In this document: one piece after another, positions 43,569 through 52,834 of the stretch
Layout: each line of letters begins with the position of its first letter
Position numbering within the stretch: the first letter of the stretch is position 1
From: Paracoccus aminophilus JCM 7686
Lineage (GTDB): Bacteria; Pseudomonadota; Alphaproteobacteria; Rhodobacterales; Rhodobacteraceae
Direction: 5' to 3'
Length of the DNA stretch: 64,000 nucleotides
Assembly: GCF_000444995.1 (NCBI RefSeq)
Contig: NC_022049.1
Location: forward strand, 62,001 to 126,000
The notes under the pieces: model-generated
Database searches by the model: none
The model's input: the letters and a program-made list of their open reading frames with translations, nothing else
Told to the model about the DNA's origin: nothing
Made by a program: the position numbers and the translations under genes

Positions 43569-44210
43569 ATGAAGTTCCTGTCCGAGCTTTCAGCCCTCAT
43601 CCGGCAGTATCGCCATGCGTTTATCGCGCTCAATCTGATCCTTTACGGGCTTCTGGCCCTGACCATGGTCATCACGATGATGGTGCCGCAGCTGCAGCCT
43701 CTGGCGAGCGGCTGGTATGATATGAACAATATCTCGCTGCCGATCCTCGACCGGGGCGTCATGGCCTATGTGACGGGCGATTTCTGGACGGCGGCGGGGG
43801 TGACGCTTTTGGTCAATGTCAGCGTGGCGACCCTGCTGACCATTCTGCCCTCGATGATCATTCCCTATCTCGGCCTTGTCGCGCTGCTCTATCGCTTCAT
43901 TCTCTGGGGGCCGATGTTCGCGCCTCTGGGCCTGCAACGGCTGATGTTCCTGCCGCATTTCCCGACCGTGCTGATCGAGGGATTCGCCTATATTCTCGCC
44001 GGTTTCGCCGCCTATATTCACAGCACCTATCTCAGCCATCCGGGCCATTACGGCTTTGCCACGCGCCGCGCGGCCTTCGTGCCGGGGCTGCGCCGGGTGC
44101 TGCCGGTCTATGTCGCGGTGCTGATCGTCTTGATCATCGGCGCGCTTTACGAGGCCTATGAGGTCATTCACCTGATCCCGGTTCTGGTCGAGGCGCAGAC
44201 CCCGCACTAA
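43569..44210 (+). CDS. SpoIIM-like (DUF95) integral membrane protein
   Basis: A 213-residue protein with about five transmembrane helices. The order of features resembles SpoIIM/DUF95 proteins: an N-terminal Arg/His segment before helix 1, LPHFPTVLIEGFAYILAGFA, and LRRVLPVYVAVLIVLIIGAL near the end. In Bacillus, SpoIIM acts in peptidoglycan degradation during engulfment; in non-sporulating bacteria its relatives are uncharacterised. It has its own regulated promoter. Confidence 0.7.
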   Translation: MKFLSELSALIRQYRHAFIALNLILYGLLALTMVITMMVPQLQPLASGWYDMNNISLPILDRGVMAYVTGDFWTAAGVTLLVNVSVATLLTILPSMIIPYLGLVALLYRFILWGPMFAPLGLQRLMFLPHFPTVLIEGFAYILAGFAAYIHSTYLSHPGHYGFATRRAAFVPGLRRVLPVYVAVLIVLIIGALYEAYEVIHLIPVLVEAQTPH

Positions 44211-44218
44211 GCGCATCC

Positions 44219-44238
44219 GGGCGGCCTTGGCGCCGCCC
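44219..44238 (+). terminator. Stem-loop after the SpoIIM-like gene
   Basis: GGGCGGC (44219-44225) pairs with GCCGCCC (44232-44238) nine bases after the stop, followed by an AT stretch. Confidence 0.6.
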
Positions 44239-44333
44239 ATATATGCACAGCAAGAATAAGATCTGCATAAATCCGAATTTCAAATCAACAGGCGGAATGG
44301 CTAGCTCTGGCTCAGACCTAACGGAGACCTGTC

Positions 44334-44828
44334 ATGCAGCCTGTCACATTTCTTCTCGCCGCGCTGATCTCTGGCGCGCTTGTGCCCTTTCAGGCCGGAG
44401 CCAATGCCGCGCTTGGTCGCGCGCTTGGCCATCCCCTCTGGGCCACGCTGATCTCGCTTGCGGTCAGCGCAGCCTGTATCCTGCCGGTGATGCTGACCCT
44501 ACGCGTGCCCGCGCCCCACCTCGCCGCGCTGGCGGGCCAGCCGAAATGGATCTGGATCGGCGGCGTCGCGGGGGTGATCTATATCACGGCGGCGCTGCTT
44601 CTCGCGCCAAAGCTCGGCGCGGCGAGCTTCATGACGGCGGTGATTGCGGGCCAGATCCTCGCCTCGCTGCTGATTGATTACGCGGGCGTCGTCGGCTTTG
44701 CCGCCAAGGAGATCACCGCGAGCCGGCTGATCGGCGCGGCTCTGGTGGTCTTGGGCGTTCTGGTCATGCAGGGCGGCGCGCTGATGCGCACGCTGCTGGG
44801 CACGGGCGCGGCAACACCTGCCGGTTAA
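44334..44828 (+). CDS. DMT-superfamily transporter, YdcZ/DUF606 type
   Basis: A 164-residue membrane protein with five predicted helices. The N-terminal block ALVPFQAGANAALGRALGHP is diagnostic of the DUF606/YdcZ half-size DMT transporters, which work as dimers or pairs. GGAGA precedes the ATG. It is convergent with the ABC operon and stands alone, so the substrate is unknown. Confidence 0.85.
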   Translation: MQPVTFLLAALISGALVPFQAGANAALGRALGHPLWATLISLAVSAACILPVMLTLRVPAPHLAALAGQPKWIWIGGVAGVIYITAALLLAPKLGAASFMTAVIAGQILASLLIDYAGVVGFAAKEITASRLIGAALVVLGVLVMQGGALMRTLLGTGAATPAG

Positions 44829-44846
44829 ATCCTTCGCGGGCCGACC

Positions 44847-45842
44847 TTACGAGCGGCCCTTTTCGCGCCACTCGGTCCAGAAATCGCCGACCGCCGTCAT
44901 CAAGACGATCGCCGCGCCTGCCGTGACGGTCGTGCCGATCACCACCGGGAAATCGCCCTCGATCGCCGAAGACACCGCCAGCCGCCCCAGCCCGTCGATG
45001 CCGAAAATCGTCTCGGTGACGATGGCGCCGCCCAGAAGCGTGCCGATCTCCAGGGCGCCAAGCGAGATGATCGGATTGAGCGCGGCCGACAGCGCATGGC
45101 TGAAATAGATCCGCCCCTCGGGCAGGCCCTTGGCGCGGGCGGTGCGGATGTAATCGGCCTGCGCCACATCCAGAACCGCGCCGCGCACCACGCGCTGGAA
45201 GAGCCCCGCCTCGACCAAAGCGAGCGTCGCCCAAGGCAGCGCGAGATGGCGTGCCCATTGCAGCGGGCTCTCGCTCAGGGGGACATAGCCCGAGGAGGGA
45301 AAGATCGCCCAACCGGCCTGCGTCAGCAGGTAGAAGAAGACGTAGGAAAAGAGGATGCCGCTCAAGAGCACCGGCACCGACATGAAGATACAGGCGAAGA
45401 GCCCGCTCAGATGGTCCTGCCATTTGCCCTGATGGCGCGCGGCCCAGACGCCGCTGAGGATCGAGAGCGCGAACCAGATCAGCGCCGCGCCGATCACCAG
45501 CGACAAAGTGGCGGGCAGTTTCGACAAGATCAGATCGGTGACCGGCGCCTGTTTGCGGAAGGAATAGCCCAGACCCGGCGGCCAATGCATCAGCCCCATC
45601 GGCGCGCCCTGCACATCGGGGCCGCGGTAAAGATAGTGCCAAAGCTGGAGATACCACGGCTCATCCAGCCGCAAAGCGCGCGAGATCGCGTCGATGCTTT
45701 CCTGCGTCGCATTGATCGGCGCGAGCATGGCGGCAGGGTTGCGATAGGCCAATCGCGTCAGGAAAAAGCAGGCGATCAGCAGGATGACCAGGGTCGCGAT
45801 GGATTGCGAAAGCGTGGTCAGAAGGCGGCGGTGCAGCGTCAT
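44847..45842 (-). CDS. ABC transporter permease, DppB/OppB type (sulfur-locus importer)
   Basis: A 331-residue permease. The N-terminal helix is LSQSIATLVILLIACFFLTR, the EAA loop reads DYIRTARAKGLPEGRIYFSH, and FGIDGLGRLAVSSAIEGDFP closes the protein. A 40-residue insertion near residues 60-100 (YRGPDVQGAPMGLMHWPPGL region) makes it slightly longer than usual. It is the last gene of the transporter operon. Confidence 0.92.
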   Translation of the reverse strand: MTLHRRLLTTLSQSIATLVILLIACFFLTRLAYRNPAAMLAPINATQESIDAISRALRLDEPWYLQLWHYLYRGPDVQGAPMGLMHWPPGLGYSFRKQAPVTDLILSKLPATLSLVIGAALIWFALSILSGVWAARHQGKWQDHLSGLFACIFMSVPVLLSGILFSYVFFYLLTQAGWAIFPSSGYVPLSESPLQWARHLALPWATLALVEAGLFQRVVRGAVLDVAQADYIRTARAKGLPEGRIYFSHALSAALNPIISLGALEIGTLLGGAIVTETIFGIDGLGRLAVSSAIEGDFPVVIGTTVTAGAAIVLMTAVGDFWTEWREKGRS

Positions 45843-45845
45843 CTC

Positions 45846-46760
45846 TCAGCCCCTTTGCGCGTCATGGGGGTCAAGCTGGCTGCGCAGCCCGGCTGCGAGC
45901 AGGTTCGCCGCCGCCACCGTCAGAAAGAGCGCGAGCCCCGGCGCAAGAAGCAGCCAGACCTGTTCCTGATAAAGCCCCGAGCGCTGCGCCTCGGCGATCA
46001 TATTGCCAAGGCTCGGGGTCGGGGGCGCGATGCCGACGCCCAGAAAGGACAGCGTCGCCTCGGCCACGATATTGACCGGAAGCTGGACCGCCCAGAAGAC
46101 GACGAGCTTCGGGGCGACGACCGGCAGGATCTCGGTGCGGAAGATTTCCAGCATGCGCGCGCCCGAGACTTGGGCCGCCTCGACCATCGGACCGCTGCGC
46201 AGGGCCTTGACCAGACCGCGCACCAGCCGCGCGAAATAGATCCATGAAAACAAGGCAATGACAATGGTGACCAGCAGCTCGGGCGAGATGCGGGGCAGGC
46301 CGTCCGGGCCTCGGTTCAGGGTCGCGAGCGCCAGCGCCGTCAAGACGAAGGGGAAGGCCAGCACGACATCCATGAAGCGGCCAAGCAGGCGATCGCCCCA
46401 GCCGCGCGACCAGCCCGACACCAGCCCGATCGCGGTCCCGATCAGCAGCGCGAGCGCGGTGGCCGGCACGCCGACCAGCAGCGAGACCCGCGTGCCGTAA
46501 AGCGTGCGCACCAGAACATCGCGGCCAAAGCCGTCCGAGCCAAGCGGGAACTCTGCCCCCGGCCCGACCGGCAGGCCCATCATATCGAGGCCGGTGGTGC
46601 GAAATTGCTCATTCGGGCCGTGGCCCAACCAGCCCGCGACCAGCGGCGCGGCGATGGCGGCAAGCAGGATCAGCCCGCCCAGAACCACGCCCGCAAGCAG
46701 CGCGGCATTGATGCGGGGCAGGCGCAGCCGCCCGGTTTCGGGAACAAGGATATCAAACAT
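45846..46760 (-). CDS. ABC transporter permease, DppC/OppC type (sulfur-locus importer)
   Basis: A 304-residue permease. PLGSDGFGRDVLVRTLYGTR, the EAA region AAQVSGARMLEIFRTEILP and TLSFLGVGIAPPTPSLGNMI identify the DppC family. ATG 46760 overlaps the preceding ATPase gene by eight bases. The reading frame stays open farther upstream, but that stretch is antiparallel shadow inside the ATPase gene. Confidence 0.92.
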   Translation of the reverse strand: MFDILVPETGRLRLPRINAALLAGVVLGGLILLAAIAAPLVAGWLGHGPNEQFRTTGLDMMGLPVGPGAEFPLGSDGFGRDVLVRTLYGTRVSLLVGVPATALALLIGTAIGLVSGWSRGWGDRLLGRFMDVVLAFPFVLTALALATLNRGPDGLPRISPELLVTIVIALFSWIYFARLVRGLVKALRSGPMVEAAQVSGARMLEIFRTEILPVVAPKLVVFWAVQLPVNIVAEATLSFLGVGIAPPTPSLGNMIAEAQRSGLYQEQVWLLLAPGLALFLTVAAANLLAAGLRSQLDPHDAQRG

Positions 46761-48432
46761 GAAGCGAGGCTCCGGAAGGCGCGAGCGGCGCGGCCTCGAT
46801 GCGGCCATCCTGCAAATCGCGCAGGCGGCGGCCGGGCACGGCATCCAACAGGCGCCGGGTATAGGGATGGGCGGGCGCGGCAAAGATCGGGCCGGTCGGA
46901 CCCGCCTCGACGATCTGGCCCTGTTCCAGCACGGCAAGCCGGTCGCAATAGCGCGCGACCACGCCGAGATCATGGGTGATGAGCAGGATCGAGAGGCCCA
47001 TTTCAGCGCGCAACCGCGTGAAGAGCGCCAAGATTTCCGCCTGCGTGGTGATGTCGAGCGCCGAGACCGGCTCATCCGCGACGATCAGCCGGGGGCGCGG
47101 CGCCAAGGCGCGGGCAATCGCCACGCGCTGACGCTGCCCGCCCGAAAGCTGACCGGGCAGGCGCTGCGCAAGGCCGGGGTCAAGCCGCACGGTCTGCATC
47201 AGATCCGCGACCGCCTCGGCATCATGGGGACGCCCGGCACGGCGCAGGGGATCGGCGAGGATCGCGCCAATGCGGCGATGCGGGTTGAGGCTCGCATAGG
47301 GGTCTTGGAAAACCACCTGCACCTCATGGCGCAGCGCGGGCGGGAAGGGCGCTTCCAGCCGCTCGCCGTCCAGCAGCACGCGACCGCCATCGGCGCGATC
47401 AAGCCCCGCGATGATCCGTCCGAGCGTCGTCTTGCCAGAGCCGCTTTCGCCGACCAAGGCCACGATCTCGCCCGAGGCGACTTCAAGATCGACCCCGCGC
47501 AAAGCATGGTTGCCGGGAAAGCGCCGCGAGATTTCGCTGGCGCGCAGAAGGGGCTTCCTCGGGGCTTCGGGCGCGCGTGGCAGCAGCGGGCCTGCGGGTT
47601 GCAGCCCATGCGCGAGCCCCGCCGCGGCCAGCAATTTGCGCGCATAGGGGTGGCGCGGGCGGCGCATGACCTCGAGCACCTCGCCCTCTTCGACGATGCG
47701 CCCGTCCTGCATCACCACCAGCCGGTCGGCGATATCCGAGACCACCGCAAGGTCATGGCTGACGAACAGAACTGCCAAGCCGCGCTTTTGCTGAAGCTCT
47801 TTCAGAAGCGCCAGAATCTGCGCCTGCACCGTCACATCGAGCGCGGTCGTCGGCTCGTCGGCGATCAGCAGCGACGGGCTGAACGCCAAAGCCATGGCGA
47901 TCATCACGCGCTGGCGCATCCCCCCCGAAAACTGGCGCGGCAGATCGTCGAGCCGCGCTTCGGGATTGCGGATGCCGACATCGGCCAGAAGCGCGTTGAC
48001 GCGGCGGCGCAGCTCGGCCCGCGTGGGCCGGGGGCGCGGGGCATGGGCGAGAATGGTTTCGGAAATCTGGGTGAAGATCGTCTTGTAAGGATGCAAATTG
48101 CTTTGCGGATCTTGGAAAACATAGCCGATGCGCGCGCCCCTGAGCGCGCGCAAGGCCGAGCCGCGCAGATTGTGGATCGGGCGGCCTTCAAACCAGACCT
48201 CGCCGCTGACGCGCGCGCCGCGCGGCGCAAGCCCGGTCGCGGCCAGAAGCGAGATGCTTTTGCCCGAGCCCGAGACCCCCACCAGCGCCAGCGTCTCGCC
48301 CGCGCGGACCGAGAGCGAGATCTCCTCGACAATCCGCTCCTCGCGACCGGCAAAGCCGACCGAGAGGTTCTGGATGCGAAAAAGCGGCGGGGTTTCGGCC
48401 AAAGTTTCAGCCGATGGTGCGGGCACGGTCAT
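46753..48432 (-). CDS. Fused dual ATP-binding protein of the sulfur-locus ABC importer
   Basis: A 559-residue protein with two nucleotide-binding domains. Domain 1 has [21 protein letters not shown] and ADEPTTALD. Domain 2 has [21 protein letters not shown] and ADEPVSALD. It is organised like the fused ATPase at 29935-31581 but diverged in sequence, so the two importers are paralogous systems with different substrates. Confidence 0.92.
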   Translation of the reverse strand: MTVPAPSAETLAETPPLFRIQNLSVGFAGREERIVEEISLSVRAGETLALVGVSGSGKSISLLAATGLAPRGARVSGEVWFEGRPIHNLRGSALRALRGARIGYVFQDPQSNLHPYKTIFTQISETILAHAPRPRPTRAELRRRVNALLADVGIRNPEARLDDLPRQFSGGMRQRVMIAMALAFSPSLLIADEPTTALDVTVQAQILALLKELQQKRGLAVLFVSHDLAVVSDIADRLVVMQDGRIVEEGEVLEVMRRPRHPYARKLLAAAGLAHGLQPAGPLLPRAPEAPRKPLLRASEISRRFPGNHALRGVDLEVASGEIVALVGESGSGKTTLGRIIAGLDRADGGRVLLDGERLEAPFPPALRHEVQVVFQDPYASLNPHRRIGAILADPLRRAGRPHDAEAVADLMQTVRLDPGLAQRLPGQLSGGQRQRVAIARALAPRPRLIVADEPVSALDITTQAEILALFTRLRAEMGLSILLITHDLGVVARYCDRLAVLEQGQIVEAGPTGPIFAAPAHPYTRRLLDAVPGRRLRDLQDGRIEAAPLAPSGASLHV

Positions 48433-48439
48433 GATAGGC

Positions 48440-50185
48440 TCAGGGCTTCAGCGCGATATTGGTGATGTCGGCCGCCACCGCGAGCGAGGACCAGGTCCAG
48501 TTCGCCAGACGATCCGAGCCGAGCACGATCTTGCGCTTCTCGATCAGCGGGATCCACGCGAGATCGGTCGAGACGAGCTGGTCGGCCTTGGTCCAGATCG
48601 GGCCGGGATTGTCCGACACGAACGCCTCTGCCGCGAGCTTGTTCAGCTCGGGGTTCGAATAGCAGATCGAATGGACATTGCCCGTGCCGCAGGGCGAGGC
48701 ATCCGAATTCAGCCAACCACCCAGCAGCATCCGCGTCGAGGGCCCTTGCCAATCCGGCGCGAACTGGCTGCCGAGCGAGATGTCCCAGCGGCTCGTCGGG
48801 TCCTGGATATAGGCATACCATTGCGTCGGCGGGATCGGGATCAGGTTGATGTTGATCCCGGCCTTCTGCGCATCTTCCTTGACGGTCAGCGCAATCGCCT
48901 CGAACTGCGCGGTCGAGCGATAGGGCGCGTCGAAGGTGATGCCATTGGGGAAACCCGCCTCGGCCAGCAGCGCTTTCGCCTTTTCCGGATCGCCCTGATA
49001 ATCCTTGGTCGGATAGGGGTCGAAGGGCTCGTAGCCCAGAATGGTCGAGGTGATGATCTGGGTCAGCGGCTCGGCCGAGATCGGCCCGCCCTGCGTCTGG
49101 ACGATATTGGCGCGGTTGACCGCATAGGTCAGGGCTTGGCGCACGCGGATGTCGCGCAAGGCCTCGGCGCCCACCGATTTCGCCTCGGGCCGCGCGTTGA
49201 AGGTGATGAAATTCGCCGAGCCCGCGTTTGAGGCATGCAGGTTCGGGTTCTTGTCCTTGAGATAGCGCGCAATGGTCGCGCGCGGCGGCACTTCGAGGTA
49301 AAGCGACAGATCCGCCTCGCCGGTCGCGATCTTCTGGACGATGGTGTCCTCGTTGTTGGTGGTGAAATCAATCACGATTTCATCGGCATAGGCGGCGCGG
49401 ACCGGATCGAGCTCGGCGCTGTAGCGCGGCGAGCGTTTCAGGACCAGCGTCTGGCCTTGGGCGTATTTCTCGACGAAATAGGGGCCGCTCGAGGGGAAAT
49501 TCTGGCGGAACTCGACCGAATCCGGGAAGTATTTCGTGGCGATTTCCTCGGGCAGCGGGCTCACGAAGTTCATCGAGAGGATGTTGAGGAAATCGTAGTT
49601 CTTGCTGTCCGAGGTCAGGACCAGCGTGTAGTCGTCGGGCGCATGGACGCCGCTGATCTCATGGCTGTCGATAAAGGCTTTCGCGGTGGTCAGATCGCCC
49701 GGCGCGACCTTCTGGAAGGCCTCGCAATAATCCTTGAACCCCGAGAAGGCGAGGTTGAAGTAGTTGATCGCCGCCACCTGCTTGTTCGGATCGCAGAAGC
49801 GCTTGATCGCATAGACGAAATCGCCCGCCTTGATCTCGCGGTCGGTCGGGCCGGAATAGGTCACGCCCTTGCGCAGATGGAAGGTATAGGTCTTGCCATC
49901 GGGCGACACATCCCAGGAGGTCGCGAGATCGGGGACGAGCGTGGTGTCGTCCTTCAGATCGGTGGGCGAGCCCTTATAGGTGACCAGCTGGCGCGTCACC
50001 GCGCGCAAAACCGCCCAGGAATCGGTGCTGTAGCCGGTCAGCGGATCGAAAGCGTCGAGATCGCTGTTCAGGGATGCGATGCGCAGGGTGCCGCCCTGTT
50101 GAAGCGTCTCGGCACCGGCGGGGGCGGCAAGGCTCAGACCCGCGAGGGCAAGGGCAGCGAAGCTGCTGGAGGAAAAGAGCGACAA
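48440..50185 (-). CDS. Family-5 ABC transporter substrate-binding protein of the sulfur locus
   Basis: A 581-residue binding protein with a Sec signal (FAALALAGLSLAAPAGAE). The SBP_bac_5 core has QQGGTLRIASLNSDLDAFDP and YTFHLRKGVTYSGPTDREIK. It is about 60 residues longer than DppA. A palindrome, ACGAT-N7-ATCGT, lies about 50 bases before the start, and the same palindrome precedes the monooxygenase operon, so its ligand is probably an organosulfur (or organo-nitrogen) compound degraded by those enzymes. Confidence 0.9.
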   Translation of the reverse strand: MSLFSSSSFAALALAGLSLAAPAGAETLQQGGTLRIASLNSDLDAFDPLTGYSTDSWAVLRAVTRQLVTYKGSPTDLKDDTTLVPDLATSWDVSPDGKTYTFHLRKGVTYSGPTDREIKAGDFVYAIKRFCDPNKQVAAINYFNLAFSGFKDYCEAFQKVAPGDLTTAKAFIDSHEISGVHAPDDYTLVLTSDSKNYDFLNILSMNFVSPLPEEIATKYFPDSVEFRQNFPSSGPYFVEKYAQGQTLVLKRSPRYSAELDPVRAAYADEIVIDFTTNNEDTIVQKIATGEADLSLYLEVPPRATIARYLKDKNPNLHASNAGSANFITFNARPEAKSVGAEALRDIRVRQALTYAVNRANIVQTQGGPISAEPLTQIITSTILGYEPFDPYPTKDYQGDPEKAKALLAEAGFPNGITFDAPYRSTAQFEAIALTVKEDAQKAGININLIPIPPTQWYAYIQDPTSRWDISLGSQFAPDWQGPSTRMLLGGWLNSDASPCGTGNVHSICYSNPELNKLAAEAFVSDNPGPIWTKADQLVSTDLAWIPLIEKRKIVLGSDRLANWTWSSLAVAADITNIALKP

Positions 50186-50230
50186 GGAGGTTCTCCGGAG
50201 GGGCGTGTTCGGCCGGGATCGGCGTTAATT

Positions 50231-50249
50231 CACGATCTGATTTATCGTG
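50231..50249. promoter_or_regulatory. Operator palindrome, importer operon
   Basis: CACGAT (50231-50236), seven bases, ATCGTG (50244-50249). The core ACGAT-N7-ATCGT is identical to that at 58276-58298. Confidence 0.6.
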
Positions 50250-50328
50250 TTTGTAGCCAATCTCAATGGTCGGGTTTGGGCGATTTTCGGCCCCGCCGGA
50301 GAGGTTTCTTCTGTGGAACAGGGCTCGC

Positions 50329-51546
50329 CTAGAAGGCGATCCCTGCATGGGGTTTACGGCTGACCGTGGTCAGGCGCGCGAGGCGTTCGATCACCGAATC
50401 GGGGGCGGTGATGCGCCCGGCATCGGCCAGAACCTGCGGCTCGAGCGCGCCGAAAAGCAGCGAGGCAAGATCGCCGATCCCGATCTGCAGATCGGCGCGT
50501 TCGCTCGTCGCCCCGGCCTCGGGGCCCAGCCGCCATTGGCCGGAATTCGCAGGCAGGATCTCATCCGTGACCGAAACGACCACCGCCGCGCCCTCGCCAA
50601 AGTGGCGCTTGGCCAGAAGCCCGGGCAGATCGAGAATGCGCAGCCAGCTTTCATCCTTGACCGCGCCAAGCGTCACCGCGCGCGGATCGTCAATCAGCAG
50701 GGGCAGCGCGTCATCGAGCGGGCGCGACGGGAAGGTCGCGCGGTGGATGATGTCTTGCGCGTAAAGATGGCCGATCAGATCGCGATAGGCCGCCGCATCA
50801 TGGGCAATGAGATCGTCGATGATGACGCCGCGATCGCGCGCGACCAGCCAGTTGTCGGAGGGCTCGGGATGAAAGCGCAGATAGCCGCGCTCGCGCCCTT
50901 TCGGGCCAAGCGTGATCGCGTGATGGGGCGTCGCGCCGTTGCGGGTGCGAAACTCTTGCATCGCCCACCAGCTGTCCCAACGCCGCAACTGCGCGCCGCG
51001 CCGCGCGGGGGTTTCGGCGGCAATGCGCTGCAAAAGCGGCAGATCGGCCAAGGGATCGACCGGCCGCAATTCATCGCGCCGGGTCGGAACCGCCAGACGG
51101 CTCCGGCTCAGATCCAGCTCGATCCGCAAGGCCTGCGAGCCGATGCCATAGCCATAGCGGCCATAGATCCGTGCATCCGAGGCGCGCAGCCCGGCGACCG
51201 CATAGCCTTGAAGGCGCGCCGCTTGCAGCTGATGGGACAGCAACCTGCGCGCAACGCCTCGGCGTGTCGCATGGGGCGCGGTGCCGACATGGGTGACGCC
51301 AAGATGGCGCACCCATTCCCCGCCGGGCAAAGCAATTTCGCCGGGATATCCGTTGACTGTGCCCAAAAGTTCATCATTCTCGAAGGCACCGATCGGCGCG
51401 CCTTGCGCCAGAAAACGGGTCTCGAGATCCGGGGCGAGCCGCGCCAGATCGGGCAGGATCAGGATCGAACGGCGAAAAAGCGCGAAGGCCGCGCGTTTCT
51501 CGGCTTCGCTTTCCAGCGGGCGGATGGTCAGGGCAGTGTCAAGCAT
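50329..51546 (-). CDS. Eis-like GNAT acetyltransferase
   Basis: A 405-residue protein. The N-terminal GNAT domain binds acetyl-CoA (VTHVGTAPHATRRGVARRLL). A second GNAT-like domain and a C-terminal SCP2-like segment give the three-part build of Eis proteins. Eis enzymes acetylate amines on diverse small molecules. It is the last gene of the monooxygenase operon, 12 bases after the DszC-like gene, so it may acetylate an amine substrate or product of the pathway. That role is inferred. Confidence 0.82.
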   Translation of the reverse strand: MLDTALTIRPLESEAEKRAAFALFRRSILILPDLARLAPDLETRFLAQGAPIGAFENDELLGTVNGYPGEIALPGGEWVRHLGVTHVGTAPHATRRGVARRLLSHQLQAARLQGYAVAGLRASDARIYGRYGYGIGSQALRIELDLSRSRLAVPTRRDELRPVDPLADLPLLQRIAAETPARRGAQLRRWDSWWAMQEFRTRNGATPHHAITLGPKGRERGYLRFHPEPSDNWLVARDRGVIIDDLIAHDAAAYRDLIGHLYAQDIIHRATFPSRPLDDALPLLIDDPRAVTLGAVKDESWLRILDLPGLLAKRHFGEGAAVVVSVTDEILPANSGQWRLGPEAGATSERADLQIGIGDLASLLFGALEPQVLADAGRITAPDSVIERLARLTTVSRKPHAGIAF

Positions 51547-51558
51547 GTCAGTTGGCTT

Positions 51559-52815
51559 TCACGTCGCGGCTTTCGGCGGCTCGGTATAGACCCGAGGCAC
51601 CGGCAATGTCCCGGAAATCCGCGCCAGACCGATTTCGCGGGCGCGGTAAGAGACCGGATCATGGGTCGTATGGGTGCGGATATTGCGCCAGAAATGGTCG
51701 AGACCAAAGCGGTTTGCGGTCGAGCGCCCGCCGGTCAGCTCGTAAATCCGGGCCGTCACCTCAAGCGAGACATCATTGGCGACGACCTTGGCCTGATCGA
51801 CCAGAACCGCCAGACGGCCCCAGTCGTCGCGCGCCAGATCCGGCCCGGCGAAGAGCGCCTCCTGAAAGGCCAAGGTCGCGCGGTCGGCCAGCGCAATCCC
51901 GGCCTCGACCTGCGCCGACAAGCGGCCAAGGATCACGGCATTATAGGGATCCTCGACCGCCGAACTCAGCCCCGATTCCGGCCAGGGACGGCCTTCCTCG
52001 CGGATATAGGTCTCGGCGGCCTCTAGCGCGCCCTCGGCAATGCCCAGATAGAATTGCGCGAAAATGATCTGGCTGAAGAGCCCGCGCAGCCCGTCGCGCT
52101 CGGCGCTCTCGCCCGGCCAGTGATCGAGGGCAGAGAGGCGTTCATGCTCGAAAAGCTCGACCCGGTCGAAGGTCACCGAACCCGAGGCGGTCAGGCGCTG
52201 GCCGAGATTGTCCCAATCGTTGCCAAAGCTGATCCCCGCGCGGTCGGTCGGGATCTGGTAATGGACGCGCCGGCCCTTGTCCCAGAGGCTGACAGTGATG
52301 ATCTGCGAAATCGCCGTGCCGGTCGCGAAGCTGCGCTTGCCCGAGATGAAGCGGCGCGTGCCCTCGGTCTCGATTTCCGACCATTGATCGCGCGGGTTCG
52401 AGACGCCGCCCTGAAACCAGCCACGTTCCGCGACATGGCGCGTGGTTTCGGCCCATTGCGCGGGCGTGCCGAGGATATAGGTCCAGACGCCGTTCGAATA
52501 ATGATAGGCGATGAGCTGCCCGATCGAGCCATCGCCCGCCGAAATCAGCCGCACGATCTCCATCGCTTGCAAAAGGCTCGCGCCGCCGCCGCCGAAATCA
52601 CGCGGCGCGGCAAGGCCGAGAAGACCGGCCTGACGCAAGAGCTCGATCTCGGCATGGGGGTCGAGATTGGCGCGGTCGCGGGCCGAAATCGTCGCGGCCA
52701 ACTCGGCCGCAATCGCGCGGGCGCGGATCTTCCAGCGCGCGAATTCGGGCGCGGCGATGCCCTGATAAAGCTCGGCTAAGCCCTGCGCGGGCGCGGGGGC
52801 AAGATCCAGGGTCAT
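51559..52815 (-). CDS. Acyl-CoA-dehydrogenase-fold flavoprotein, DszC/SfnB type (copy 1)
   Basis: A 418-residue protein. PRDFGGGGASLLQAMEIVRL, SFATGTAISQIITVS and the C-terminal GLDHFWRNIRTHTTHDPVSY are hallmarks of DszC/SfnB-type flavin monooxygenases; the last block differs from true acyl-CoA dehydrogenases. Such enzymes use reduced flavin and oxygen to oxidise sulfides or sulfones. A similar but distinct copy lies at 55465-56691. No flavin reductase is in the operon. Confidence 0.85.
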   Translation of the reverse strand: MTLDLAPAPAQGLAELYQGIAAPEFARWKIRARAIAAELAATISARDRANLDPHAEIELLRQAGLLGLAAPRDFGGGGASLLQAMEIVRLISAGDGSIGQLIAYHYSNGVWTYILGTPAQWAETTRHVAERGWFQGGVSNPRDQWSEIETEGTRRFISGKRSFATGTAISQIITVSLWDKGRRVHYQIPTDRAGISFGNDWDNLGQRLTASGSVTFDRVELFEHERLSALDHWPGESAERDGLRGLFSQIIFAQFYLGIAEGALEAAETYIREEGRPWPESGLSSAVEDPYNAVILGRLSAQVEAGIALADRATLAFQEALFAGPDLARDDWGRLAVLVDQAKVVANDVSLEVTARIYELTGGRSTANRFGLDHFWRNIRTHTTHDPVSYRAREIGLARISGTLPVPRVYTEPPKAAT

Positions 52816-52834
52816 CGCGATTTCTCCTTGTCTC

